64,000 nucleotides of DNA from CAVPUA01 sp963708805 (GTDB taxonomy: Bacteria; Actinomycetota; Actinomycetes; Mycobacteriales; Jatrophihabitantaceae): positions 787,892 to 851,891 of the forward strand of contig CAVPUA010000001.1 in the NCBI GenBank assembly GCA_963708805.1. Reading direction: 5' to 3'. Every line of letters begins with the position of its first letter. The stretch's first letter is position 1. The notes under the pieces are model-generated. The model was not told where the DNA came from. It worked only from the letters and a program-made list of their open reading frames with translations, and made no database searches. A program made the position numbers and the translations under genes. Below are positions 1 to 9,190 of this stretch, in pieces.

Positions 1-571
1 ACGTCGACGTGCGAGATCGTGGACTGCGGATCGGACGGGACGAGCCGAAGCCCGGCGACGTCGCGGCCGGCGATCCGGCGATCGGCCAGGCGCGTGACCT
101 CGTCGGCGCTCAGCTTGCGACAGCAGCCGCCGGGCCAGCGTCGGTGCGAGCAGGTCGTCGGCCCGGGGGAGCCGCACCGGCGCGCTGGTGCCGCTCTCGC
201 GCGTGGCGGTGTTCGACTCGTAGTTCCAGTCCCACACGCCGGTGGCGTCCTGATGCAGATCATCCTCGCCGGTGACGTCGATCGTGTCGACCCGCCAGTC
301 CGATGCCCCGCGCCACCAGGCGCGCAGCGTGGTCGTCCCGCCGAACAGGTCGGCGATCGAGTTGAACTGGTCGGTGACGGGCAGCGCCAGACCGCCGGTG
401 GCCTCGCCGTATCCGCTGTAGGCGACGCGACTCCGAGGTCTGGATCTTGGCGAGGAGATTGGCCGCGGTGACGTCGCTGCGGCTCACGGGCAGGTGTCCG
501 ATCAGAGACGGCAGGGCGAGCAGCGCCGCGACGAGGGCCGCGACGAGCGTCCAGCGGCGAGCTCTCGTCAT
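1..571 (-). CDS. Secreted or membrane-anchored RseB/LolA-like protein, partial, frameshifted
   Basis: Reading left from an ATG at 569-571, the protein opens with a basic start and one hydrophobic segment (about residues 6-28) that could be a signal anchor, then AANLLAKIQTSES. The frame breaks near 446. In the next frame a coherent sequence follows (VAYSGYGEATGG, then DLFGGTTTLRAWWRG, then GVWDWNYESN), and a second break near 110 restores RLADRRIAGRDVAGLRL at the window edge. Short beta-rich stretches with conserved W, R and Y resemble the MucB/RseB and LolA lipoprotein-binding fold often annotated near actinobacterial ECF sigma factors. The C-terminus lies outside the window. The fold is inferred from sequence style and the function is unknown. 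Confidence 0.5.
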
Positions 572-675
572 GCTTCACCGTACGTCGATCCGAGGGGTCG
601 AAGTTCATTACAGGACGATGTGAACCTGGAGGGCGCGGTCGTTACTTCATTCGGCGGAAGGGGCACGATCGGAGC

Positions 676-1409
676 GTGCTGGGACTCCCGGATTCGATAA
701 CCACCTGCCTCTTCGACCTGGACGGCGTGCTGACCGACACCGCATCGGTGCACAGCGCAGCCTGGAAGCAGACGTTCGACGAGTTCCTGCGGGCGCGCGA
801 CGGCGACTCCTTCGCACCGTTCACCGCCCAGGACTACGACGACTACGTCGACGGGAAACCGCGTCCCGACGGCGTCCGCGACTTCCTGGCCTCGCGCGAC
901 ATCCACCTGCCCGAGGGCGAGCCGGACGACCCGCCCGGCAAAGAGACGGTCAACGGCGTGGGCAACCGCAAGAACGAACTGCTGCTCGAGAAGGTGCACC
1001 ATGACGGCGTGAAGGTCTACGACGGTTCACGCCGCTACCTCGAAGCGGCCCGCGACGCCGGCTTGCGCCGCTTCGTCGTCTCCTCGAGCGCCAACACCGC
1101 CGATGTCCTCAAGGTCACCGGCCTCGACGTGTTCATCGAGGGCCGCGTCGACGGCAACACCGTCCGCGAGGAGCACCTGCACGGCAAGCCGGCGCCGGAC
1201 TCGTTCCTGGCCGGGGCGAAACTGGCCGGCGTCGAGCCGGCCCAGGCCGTGGTCTTCGAGGACGCGATCGTCGGGCGTTCAGGCCGGCCGACGCCGGCAA
1301 CTTCGGCTACGTCGTCGGCGTGAACCGCCTCGACGACGCTCATGGTCAACAACTCGGTCAACAAGGAGCGAGCATCGTGGTCAAGGATCTGAGCGAGCTG
1401 CTTTCATGA
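676..1409 (+). CDS. Beta-phosphoglucomutase-like HAD hydrolase, frameshifted
   Basis: GTG start with a GGAG ribosome-binding site a few bases upstream. Motif I is FDLDGVLTDT, giving nucleophile Asp14 and acid/base Asp16. Motif II is FVVSSSAN, and the late HAD motif is VVFEDAIVG with paired acidic residues. After residue about 200 the frame breaks: one surplus base near 1274 and another near 1296 would give the expected VQAGRAGNFGYVVGVNR, continuing to a TGA at 1407-1409. That stop overlaps the ATG of the GH65 gene (ATGA). The family converts beta-glucose 1-phosphate to glucose 6-phosphate, the product made by an inverting GH65 phosphorylase, which fits the neighbour. Same order as Rv3400-Rv3401 in Mycobacterium. 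Confidence 0.85.
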
Positions 1410-3778
1410 TCGAAGACCCGCGCTTTCCGGTGGAGGCCTGGCATCTGCGCGAACTCGGCCTCGACTTCGACACCCTGGCCCAGACCGAGTCGCTGTTCGC
1501 GCTCTCGAACGGGCACATCGGCGTTCGCGGAAACCTCGACGAGGGCGATCCGGCCGGCCTGCCCGGCACCTACCTGAACTCGTTCTACGAGACGCGCCCG
1601 CTGCCCTACGCCGAGGCCGGTTACGGCTATCCCGAGTCGGGGCAGTCCATCGTGAACGTGACCGACGGCAAGTTGATCAGGCTGCTCGTCGACGACGAGC
1701 CGGTCGACCTGCGCTACGGCACGGTCGTCCACCACGAGCGGATCTTGGACCTGCGCGGCGGGTTCCTGCACCGCGTCGTCGAGTGGCGGGCGCCATCGGG
1801 CCGGGTGATCAAGATTCGCGCGACCCGCGTGGTGTCGCTCACCCAGCGGGCCGTCATGGCGATCAACTACGAGGTCGAGGCGGTCGGCGTGCCGACCCGC
1901 GTCGTGATGCAGTCCGAACTCGTCGCCAACGAGGAAACCCCGAAGCAGTCGGATGATCCGCGGGTCGCCGCCGTCCTCGGCAATCCGCTCGAACCCGAGG
2001 AGCACAGCGCGCACGACCTGCACGCGCTGCTGATCCACCACACCCGATCGAGCCAGCTGCGCGTCGCCGCCGGAATGGATCATGTCGTCGAGGGGCCGCC
2101 CGGATGGGGCAGCCAGATCGACGGCCGCGAGAACTGGGCGCGACTGATGGTCGGCACGACCCTGCAGCCGGGCGAGAAGCTGCGCTTGACCAAGTTCGTC
2201 GCCTACGGGTGGTCGAGCCAGCGCACCGTCCCGGCGCTGCGCGATCAGGTCGAGGGCGCGCTCGTCGCGGCGATGCGCACAGGCTGGGAGCAGCTGATCG
2301 CTGACCAGCGCGCCGCCCTCGATGTGTTCTGGCAGGGCGCCGACGTCGAGATCGACGGCGACCCGGCCGTCCAGCAAGCCGTTCGGTTCGCGCTCTTTCA
2401 CACCTACCAGGCGGCGGCCCGCGCCGAGGAGCGGGCGATCCCGGCGAAGGGATTGACCGGCCCGGGTTACGACGGCCATGCCTTCTGGGACACCGAGAGT
2501 TTCGTGCTGCCGGTGCTCTCGGCGACCGCCCCGCACGCCGCCGCCGACGCGCTGCGCTGGCGGCTGTCGACGATCGATCTGGCCCGCGAGCGGGCCCAGC
2601 AACTTCGCCTCGAGGGCAGTGTCTTCCCGTGGCGGACGATCAGAGGCCAGGAATGCTCGGCCTACTGGCCGGCCGGCACGGCCGCCGTCCACATCAACGC
2701 CGACATCGCGGTGGCCGCCATGCGGCACGTCCGCTGGACCGGCGACGACGATTTCGAACGCGACGTCGCCTTGCCGCTGCTGGTCGAGACCGCACGGGCC
2801 TGGTGCACGCTGGGCTATTTCGGCGACGACGACCGATTTCACCTCAACGGCGTGACCGGACCCGACGAATACAGCGCGATCGTCGACGACAACACCTATA
2901 CGAACTTGATGGCGGCCGAGAACCTCGTCTGCGCCGCCGAAGTGGCCGCCCGGCACGACGAAGAGGCCGCGAAGATGCAGGTCACCGACGATGAGCTCGA
3001 TATCTGGCGGCGGGCGTCCTCGGTCATGGCGGTGTCCTGGGATCCACTGCGCGACATCCCCGCGCAAGATCGCACGTACAACCAGCACGAGCTGTTCGAC
3101 TTCGACGCGGCGTACCAGCTCAAGAGGTACCCGCTGCTGCTGCACGTGCCGTACTTCGGGCTCTACCGCCGGCAGGTCAGCAAGCAGGCCGACCTCGTGC
3201 TGGCCCTGCACTGGTGCGGTGATCGATTCACCCCCGACCAGAAGGCCCGCGCCTTCGAGTACTACGAGGCGGTCACCGTGCGCGACTCGTCGCTGTCGGC
3301 CTGCACGCAGGCGGTGATCGCGGCTGAGGTCGGGCACCTGGATCTGGCCCACGACTACCTGTGCGAGGCCGCGTTCATGGACCTGCACGACCTCGAGTCG
3401 AACACGGGCGACGGCCTGCACATCGCGTCACTGGCCGGTGCCTGGATCGCGGTCGTCGCCGGCCTGGGCGGTGTTCGCGATCACGGCGGCGTGCTGTCGT
3501 TCCGGCCGCAGCTGCCGCCGGGTATCTCCGGCCTGCGCTTCCGGCTGCGGTGGCGGGCGACGCTCGTGCACGTGGCGGTCACCCACGAGCAGGCGACCTA
3601 CACGATCGAGGACGGCGCCCACGGCGAACTCGACTTGAAGCACGAGGATGCGCCGTTCACCGTCCGCACCGGCTCGCCGGTCACCCTGCCGATCAAACCG
3701 GTTCAGCCGCTGACGCCACGCCCCGTCCAGCCGATCGGCCGCGCCCCCCAGCCGGCGAGCACGCGCGACCAGGACTAG
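1406..3778 (+). CDS. GH65 glycoside phosphorylase (maltose/trehalose/kojibiose type)
   Basis: Intact, 790 aa, the usual length for GH65. The start at 1406 is chosen because it overlaps the upstream stop and matches the family start (EDPRFPVEAWHLRE); the open frame upstream is a shadow of the HAD gene. Family blocks are clear: GYDGHAFWDTESF, then NGVTGPDEYSAIVDDN holding the expected general acid Glu488, then QVSKQADLVLAL, and a C-terminal jelly-roll-like domain. GH65 enzymes attack alpha-linked glucose disaccharides with phosphate and release beta-glucose 1-phosphate. The exact disaccharide cannot be read from sequence. No signal peptide, so cytoplasmic. The last 30 residues are Pro/Gln-rich and probably disordered. 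Confidence 0.9.
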   Translation: MIEDPRFPVEAWHLRELGLDFDTLAQTESLFALSNGHIGVRGNLDEGDPAGLPGTYLNSFYETRPLPYAEAGYGYPESGQSIVNVTDGKLIRLLVDDEPVDLRYGTVVHHERILDLRGGFLHRVVEWRAPSGRVIKIRATRVVSLTQRAVMAINYEVEAVGVPTRVVMQSELVANEETPKQSDDPRVAAVLGNPLEPEEHSAHDLHALLIHHTRSSQLRVAAGMDHVVEGPPGWGSQIDGRENWARLMVGTTLQPGEKLRLTKFVAYGWSSQRTVPALRDQVEGALVAAMRTGWEQLIADQRAALDVFWQGADVEIDGDPAVQQAVRFALFHTYQAAARAEERAIPAKGLTGPGYDGHAFWDTESFVLPVLSATAPHAAADALRWRLSTIDLARERAQQLRLEGSVFPWRTIRGQECSAYWPAGTAAVHINADIAVAAMRHVRWTGDDDFERDVALPLLVETARAWCTLGYFGDDDRFHLNGVTGPDEYSAIVDDNTYTNLMAAENLVCAAEVAARHDEEAAKMQVTDDELDIWRRASSVMAVSWDPLRDIPAQDRTYNQHELFDFDAAYQLKRYPLLLHVPYFGLYRRQVSKQADLVLALHWCGDRFTPDQKARAFEYYEAVTVRDSSLSACTQAVIAAEVGHLDLAHDYLCEAAFMDLHDLESNTGDGLHIASLAGAWIAVVAGLGGVRDHGGVLSFRPQLPPGISGLRFRLRWRATLVHVAVTHEQATYTIEDGAHGELDLKHEDAPFTVRTGSPVTLPIKPVQPLTPRPVQPIGRAPQPASTRDQD

Positions 3779-3930
3779 ATGTCGGTTCCCTCGGCCTCTT
3801 CGGTGCGGCGATCGGAGTCCTCGAGCAGGATCCGCGCCTCTTCCTGGGGGTCGTCGCTGCCGACGACGAGCTCTTCGGGCAGCAGGTCGGCGGCGCGGTG
3901 CTGGATTCGATCTTCGTCAGGTTCGGACAC
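3775..3930 (-). CDS. Conserved small acidic protein, 51 aa
   Basis: GTG start at 3928-3930, stop TAG at 3775-3777, overlapping the GH65 stop on the other strand. The product is very acidic, with the core RAADLLPEELVVGSDDPQ followed by a helical ILLEDSDRRTEE tail. I recognise this sequence style (DLLPEE, then GSDDP, then DSDxRTED) from small uncharacterised actinobacterial proteins. No domain of known function. It is too short for many gene callers and is easily missed. It lies divergent from the lipoprotein gene at 4008. The start could be slightly different, but the core reading is solid. Confidence 0.6.
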   Translation of the reverse strand: MSEPDEDRIQHRAADLLPEELVVGSDDPQEEARILLEDSDRRTEEAEGTDI

Positions 3931-4007
3931 GACCCCGACGTTACCGGTGTCTTACCGCTGCGCCTACGGTTCGTGATCTTGGTCGGCGGGCGGGTTAGCT
4001 CGAACGC

Positions 4008-5010
4008 ATGAGACGCGCGCTGGCCCTCGCCGCGGTGCTCCTGCTGACGGCTTGTGGATCTTCGTCGGCCGTGCACCCGTCGACTTCGAGCTTCGACTTC
4101 GCAGCAGGCCGCCGAACCCGCGTCGGCGCCCCCGATCACGGTGACCCCGGCGGGCAGCGTCACCACCATCGCGCCCGGCCCGCAGGGGATCGTCTACGAC
4201 GCGAGTACCTCGACGCTGGTCGTCGCCGTCGCCAACCCCACTCGCGTGCTGCTGGTCGACCCGACCACCCTGGCCGTGCGTACGTCGGTTGCGGTACCGG
4301 GAACCGTCCGTCATCTGCAGCTCGCCCGTCCCGGCGGCCCGGTACTGGTGCCCACCGAATCGGCGAATGCGCTGGTGCAGATCAGCCTGCCGGACGGCAA
4401 GGTCGTGTCGTCGACGCCCGTCGGCCGTCACCCGCATGACGCCGCGGGCCTGCCGGACGGGACGATCGTGGTGGGCAACGAGTTCGGGATGTCGTTGTCG
4501 ATCATTCGTAACGGGGCCGTCGCGATCACGGCCAAGGGTGTCAACCAGCCGGGCGGAGTGGTCGACGCCGGCAGCGAGGTGGCGGTGGTCGACGTCGGCG
4601 ACTTCACCATCAGCACGTTCGACGCCTCGACGGGCCGGCGCACCGCCCTGCTGCCGGCCGGTGCCGGGCCGACGCACGCGGTGATCACGCCGGATCGCGT
4701 GGTCGCCGTGGCCGATACGCGCGGCAACCAGTTGCTGACCTACTCGCTCGACCCGCTGCGGGCCCGTTCGAAGCTCGCGCTACCCGGTTCGCCGTACGGC
4801 CTGGCCGCCGATCCGCAGACGGGCCTGGTCTGGGTCACGCTGACCGCCCTCAACCAGGTGGTCGGCGTCGACGTCTCGGGCGCGACACCCACGATCGTCG
4901 CCCGCTATCCGACCGTCCAGGGGCCCGACACGGTGGCGGTCGCGCCCGGCAGTTCGACGCTGTGGATCACGGGCACCCCGGGGTCGCAGCTCGAGCGCAT
5001 CACCCGCTGA
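4008..5010 (+). CDS. Beta-propeller lipoprotein (YncE-like), frameshifted
   Basis: ATG start. The first 16 residues form a lipoprotein signal peptide ending in the lipobox LLTAC, so the product is predicted to be lipid-anchored on the outer face of the membrane. After a Ser-rich linker the frame breaks near 4095 (one surplus base), then continues for about 300 residues to TGA. The body shows repeated blade-like units: GPQGIVYDASTSTLVVAV, LVPTESANALVQISLPDG, IVVGNEFGMSLSIIRNG, AVADTRGNQLLTYSLD, GLVWVTLTALNQVVGVDV and STLWITGTPG. This is typical of seven-bladed YVTN/YncE-type propellers. Ligand unknown. It appears to be a single-gene unit. Confidence 0.75.
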
Positions 5011-5045
5011 CCCGCTCGTCCGCCCCTGTCAGCCCAGCCCGTGCC

Positions 5046-5113
5046 GCGAGTGGCCGATTCTTCGGCGAGTGGCCGCGTACGAGCGACCACTCGCGCGAAA
5101 ATCGGCCACTCGC
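5046..5113. repeat. Long imperfect palindrome, possible bidirectional terminator
   Basis: Two 31-base arms beginning GCGAGTGGCCGATT face each other across a 6-base spacer, with about five mismatches concentrated where the arms read TCTTCGG versus TTTCGCG. It lies between the lipoprotein stop (5010) and the acyl-CoA ligase start (5199). It could be a terminator hairpin or a member of an intergenic palindrome family; no second clear copy was seen in this window. Confidence 0.5.
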
Positions 5114-5152
5114 CTCGTGGTGGCTGAGCCGACCCCGCCCGCTGTTGTAATT

Positions 5153-5166
5153 CAAACGATCGGTTG
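5153..5166. promoter_or_regulatory. Candidate TetR-type operator upstream of acyl-CoA ligase
   Basis: CAAACGATCGGTTG is palindromic at 12 of 14 positions around a CGATCG core, 33 bp before the acyl-CoA ligase start. Fatty-acid genes of actinomycetes are often under TetR-family control. This is one site only and the assignment is an inference. Confidence 0.25.
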
Positions 5167-5198
5167 GCAGTCTGACCCACGGGCGAAGGGAGTGGTCG

Positions 5199-6870
5199 AT
5201 GACGGTGGGCGCGGCGGACGACCAGGTCATGGCCGATCTGCTTCGACGGCACGCGGTCAACCGCCCGGACACCGACGCCGTGGTGTTTCCCGAGCAGCGC
5301 CTGACCTTCGCTCAACTCGAATCAGCCGCCGCCGGCATGGCCCGTTCGCTGACCGCACTGGGCGTCGGGCCGCGGGACGAACGTCGCGGTGATGTTGCCC
5401 AACAGCGTGGACTACGCCGTCTCGGTGTTCGCCATCACGATGATCGGTGCACGAGTGGTTCCGGTGAACCTTCGGTTCAAAGAGACCGAGCTGACCAATT
5501 TGCTGCTCGATTCGGAGTCGGTGGTGCTGCTCGCGGCGAACACGGCTGACCCGGACCTGTCGCCGGCCGACACCGTCGCCCGCGTCTTCCCCGAACTGGC
5601 CGAGCAGGATCCCTGGAAGCTCGGACTGCCGACCCTGCCCCTGTTGCGGACGATGGTCACGCTCAGCGGAACGCCGGTGGCCGGCAGCCTCGACCGCGCC
5701 GAGTTCGACGCTGCCGGCGCGAGTGTCGACGGGGACGCGATCGCGGCAGCGCGCGCCGAGTACGGCACCGACGACCTCGCGATGATCATGTTCACATCGG
5801 GGACGACGGCCCGTCCCAAGGGCGCGATGATTCCCCATCGAGCGGTCGTGCGGCAGGCGCACACCATCGCCGACGAGGGCTACCGGCTGCGTGACGACGA
5901 CCGGTTCTGGACGCCGCTGCCGATGTTCCACACCGGCGGCATGATGTCGATGCTGGCCTGCATCGCGTGCGGCGCCACCTACAACCACGTCGGTCTGTTC
6001 ACCGCCGAGCGCGCTCTCGATCAACTGGAACGCGAGCGGATCACGGTGGGCATGCCGACATTCCCACCGCTCTGGCTGCCCGTTCTCGAACATCCGCGCT
6101 TCGATTCGGCCGACCTCAGCCACTTGCGGCTGATTCAGCTGACGGCGGTGCCCGAGCAGGGCCGGATCATGCAGGCCCGCTTCCCGCACGCGATCAACAT
6201 CCAATGCACCGGTATGACCGAGTCGACGTCGTACTTCACGTTCAACCGGCCCGAGGATCCGGAAGAGATCCGACTCGGCTCGTGCGGCTACCCGATCTCG
6301 ACGGTGCAGGTGAAGGTCGTCGATCCCGAGACGGGCGTGGATCTTCCGCCCAATACCCGCGGCGAGGCCCACATCCGCGGCGTGGGCTGCTTCGTCGGCT
6401 ACTACAACGCGCCGGAAGTGAACGCCGAGGTCTTCACCGACGACGGGTGGTTCCGTACGGGCGACCTCGGCATCTTCGACGCGAGCGGACGGTACGACTT
6501 CGTCGGGCGCATCAAGGACATGCTGAAGGTCGGCGGCGAGAACGTCGCCGCGGCCGAAGTCGAGGACTACCTGCTGCGCCATCCATCCGTGCGCATGACG
6601 CAGGTCGTGGCCGCCCCGGACTCGCGACTCATGGAGGTGCCCGTCGCGTTCATCGAGCTGAACGCCGGTACGACGGCCACCGAACAGGAGATGATCGACT
6701 TTTGCCTTGGCAAGATCGCCACGTTCAAGGTGCCACGGTACGTGCGGTTCGTGACCGACTGGCCGATGTCAGGCACCAAGATCCAGAAGTACAAGCTGCG
6801 GGAGCTGATCGGCGCCGAGTTGGCCGAGCGCGGCATCACCGAGGCGCCGCGTCTTCGCTCTCACGCGTGA
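5199..6870 (+). CDS. Long-chain acyl-CoA synthetase (AMP-binding), frameshifted
   Basis: ATG start preceded by a purine-rich AAGGGAG site. The N-terminal 60 residues read in one frame (VNRPDTDAVVFPEQRLTF). A surplus base near 5385 breaks the frame, after which VAVMLPNSVDYAV continues to TGA at 6870. The P-loop-like AMP-binding motif is MFTSGTTARPKG, followed by the adenylate-binding CTGMTES block, YYNAPE, the GWFRTGDLG hinge and a C-terminal GTKIQKYKLR lysine region. Full length is about 556 aa, normal for FadD/FACL enzymes that activate fatty or aromatic acids to CoA thioesters. Substrate unknown. Cytoplasmic or membrane-peripheral. Confidence 0.85.
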
Positions 6871-6873
6871 GCT

Positions 6874-6886
6874 GCTTATAGTAAGC
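6874..6886. promoter_or_regulatory. Perfect inverted repeat at the start of the MarR-ABC operon
   Basis: GCTTA-TAG-TAAGC, perfect 5-bp arms, ends 2 bp before the ATG of the MarR gene. It sits where a repressor would block transcription or translation initiation, so MarR autoregulation is the natural reading. A leaderless or very short-leader transcript is possible. Confidence 0.4.
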
Positions 6887-6888
6887 AC

Positions 6889-7348
6889 ATGCGTACTACT
6901 GCGGCTGAACTCGCCGTGGCCGCCAAGATCCGCTACGGTGCCGACGACCTTTGCCGCCCGGGCGAGATCTGAACGCCGCGGCGAGCTCAGCCTGAATCAG
7001 ACGGCTGTGCTGGGATTGCTGCGTAAGTTCGGATCGATCACGCCCGGCGAGGTCGCGCTGCGCCTGCGGATCCAACCGCAGGGACTGACTCGGACCTTGG
7101 CCGCCCTGGACGAGCTCGGCCTCGTCGTGCGGATGCCCGACCCCGATGACGGTCGTCAGTCGTTGCTGACGATCACCGACACCGGGATCGCCGCGCTCAG
7201 TGCCGAGATGCGGCCGCGTGACGAGTGGGTGGCGCGGGCGGTCCGGCAGGAGTTGACCGCCGCCGAGACCGATCTGCTCGTGGTCGCCGCCGCCTTGCTC
7301 GAGCGCCTGTCGGAGGTCGACGCCGACATCGCGCCGACCGAACCGTGA
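6889..7348 (+). CDS. MarR-family regulator of the ABC exporter operon, frameshifted
   Basis: ATG start at 6889. The N-terminal helix MRTTAAELAVAAKIRYGADD reads in one frame; a surplus T in the T run near 6948 breaks it, then SLNQTAVLGLLRKFG starts the winged helix-turn-helix (EVALRLRIQPQGLTRTLAALDELGLV) with wing RMPDPDDGRQSLLTITDTG. About 152 aa, normal for MarR. Its TGA overlaps the GTG start of the exporter gene (GTGA), so the two are translationally coupled. MarR repressors commonly bind phenolic or drug-like ligands and control an adjacent efflux pump, and the gene order supports that role here. Confidence 0.8.
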
Positions 7349-9190
7349 CGCTGGCCGCGTACGCCTCGGCCGACCCCGGTCAGCGGGCGAGCGGACGGCA
7401 GGCCTGGTCGCTGCTGTGGCAGGCCAGCCGGCCGCTGTCGATCGGTGTGATCCTCTGGGTGATCGCGAGCTCGATCGTCCCGGCCATGGTGGTGATCGCG
7501 CTCGGCGTCGTCGTCGGTGGCGTCCCCGGCGCGGTCGAACACGGCCTCGGCTCGGCTGACGGCCACCGGCTCGTCGGCGAGCTGATCGTCGCCGCGGTGA
7601 TCTACGCGCTGTCGCTCGTCCTCGACTCGTTCGGCAACGCGCTGGGCACCGGTGCCAACTCGCGTATCACCGCCGGCCTCCAGCAGCGGTTGATCGCCGC
7701 CGTCAGCGGCCCGGTCGGCGTCGCGCACCTCGAGGACACCGCGGTTCTCGATCGCCTCTCGCGCGCCGAGGGCAGCCTGACCGGCTACTTCCCGGGCGAC
7801 GCGCCGGTGACGTGGGCGGGGATCGTGTCGTCGCGGCTCAGCGGAGTGGTCGGCTGCGTGGCGGTCGCGGTGGCCTTCCACTGGTGGCTCGGCCTGGGCC
7901 TGTTGATCATCTGGTTGGGCGTGCGCCGCCTCGTTCTCGGGCCGATCATGCGCCAGGCCATCGACATGCGCGGGCAAACCCCGGCCATGCGGCGGGCGTG
8001 GTACCTGAGCGGGGTCGGCTCGAAGGCGCGCGACGCGAAGGAGGTGCGCGTGTTCGGCCTGGCCGACTTCGTCGCGAACGGCTTCACGTCCGAGTACCGC
8101 GAGGCCATCCAAGGGGGAGTCCCCGGCCTGAAGAAGCTGCACACCCGGGCGCTGATCGGCTTCGTCCTGGTCCTCGCCGCCTACGCCCTCTCGCTGGGCC
8201 TGATCGCCCATGCCGCCCATGACGGCTCGCTGGCGTTGCGGTCACTGGCCATCCTGCTGCCGATGCTGGCAGTGACCGGATCGGCCGGCAGTGTCTCGTT
8301 CGACGACATCAGCCTGGCCTGGACACTGGCCGGGCTGCCCGACGTCGACTCCCTCGAGACCGACCTCGTCTCGCGGCGCGACGAGGTCACCGGCATCGTG
8401 GCCGTCGACGGCCGGCCGCGCCGGGCAATCCGGTTGGACGGCGTGACGTTTGGCTATCCGGGCAGCGAGACCCTGGTGCTCGACGGCGTCGATCTCGAAC
8501 TTCGAGCCGGCACGTCCACCGCGATCGTCGGCGTGAACGGCGCCGGCAAGTCGACGCTGATCAGCCTGCTCTCGCGGCTACGCGACATCACGTCGGGACG
8601 GATCATGATCGACGATGTCGACCTGCGCGATCTCGACCCGACGGGCTGGCAGCGGACGGTGGCGCTCATGCCGCAGGAGCCCGCCCGCTATCCGTTCAGC
8701 CTCTACGACAACGTGGCCTTCGGCGCCATCGAGCATCGCGACGACGAGGAGGGCGTCGACGCGGTCGCCGAGATCACCGGTCTCGACGAGGTGGTCGAAC
8801 GGCTGCCTGACGGCTGGCGCGACGCTGCTGTCGCGCGAACTACCCGGCGGTGTCGACCTGTCCGGTGGGCAGTGGCAGCGGGTCGCGCTGGCCCGAGTGC
8901 TCTTCGCCACCCGGCACGGGGCCAACGTCCTGGTGCTGGACGAGCCGACCGCCGCCCTCGACGTGCGCAGCGAGGCCCAGTTCTACCAGCAGTTCTTCGC
9001 GATCACGCGCGGTCTGACGACCGTCGTGATCTCGCACCGGTTCGCCACGGTGCGACGAGCCGACCAGATCTGCGTACTGGACGGCGGTCGCATCACCGAG
9101 CGGGGCACGCACGACGAACTGGTCGCCGCCGCCGGCACGTACGCCGAGATGTACGACCTGCAGGCGCGGCGGTTCGGGGCTCGCCGATGA
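7345..9190 (+). CDS. ABC exporter half-transporter, first subunit, frameshifted
   Basis: GTG start overlapping the MarR stop. The N-terminal half holds about six hydrophobic segments (for example IGVILWVIASSIVPAMVVI and WWLGLGLLIIWLGV). The ATPase half has Walker A GVNGAGKS, a Q-loop at LMPQEPARYPF, signature LSGGQ, Walker B VLVLDEP and the switch His in ISHRF. One surplus G near 8823 breaks the frame between DGWR and LLSRELPGG. Repaired length is about 614 aa, standard for type IV (MsbA-like) exporters. The ATGA overlap with the next, similar gene points to a heterodimer. Cargo unknown. Confidence 0.85.

Noticed and set aside
1358..3421. Very long minus-strand open frame opposite the GH65 gene
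   Set aside because: It is a shadow caused by GC-rich third positions; the plus strand has a full GH65 protein with catalytic motifs, and the antisense product is Arg/Val/Asp low-complexity.
5257..6582. 441-codon minus-strand frame opposite the acyl-CoA ligase
   Set aside because: No start context and an Arg/His/Val composition typical of antisense frames; the ligase motifs are on the plus strand.
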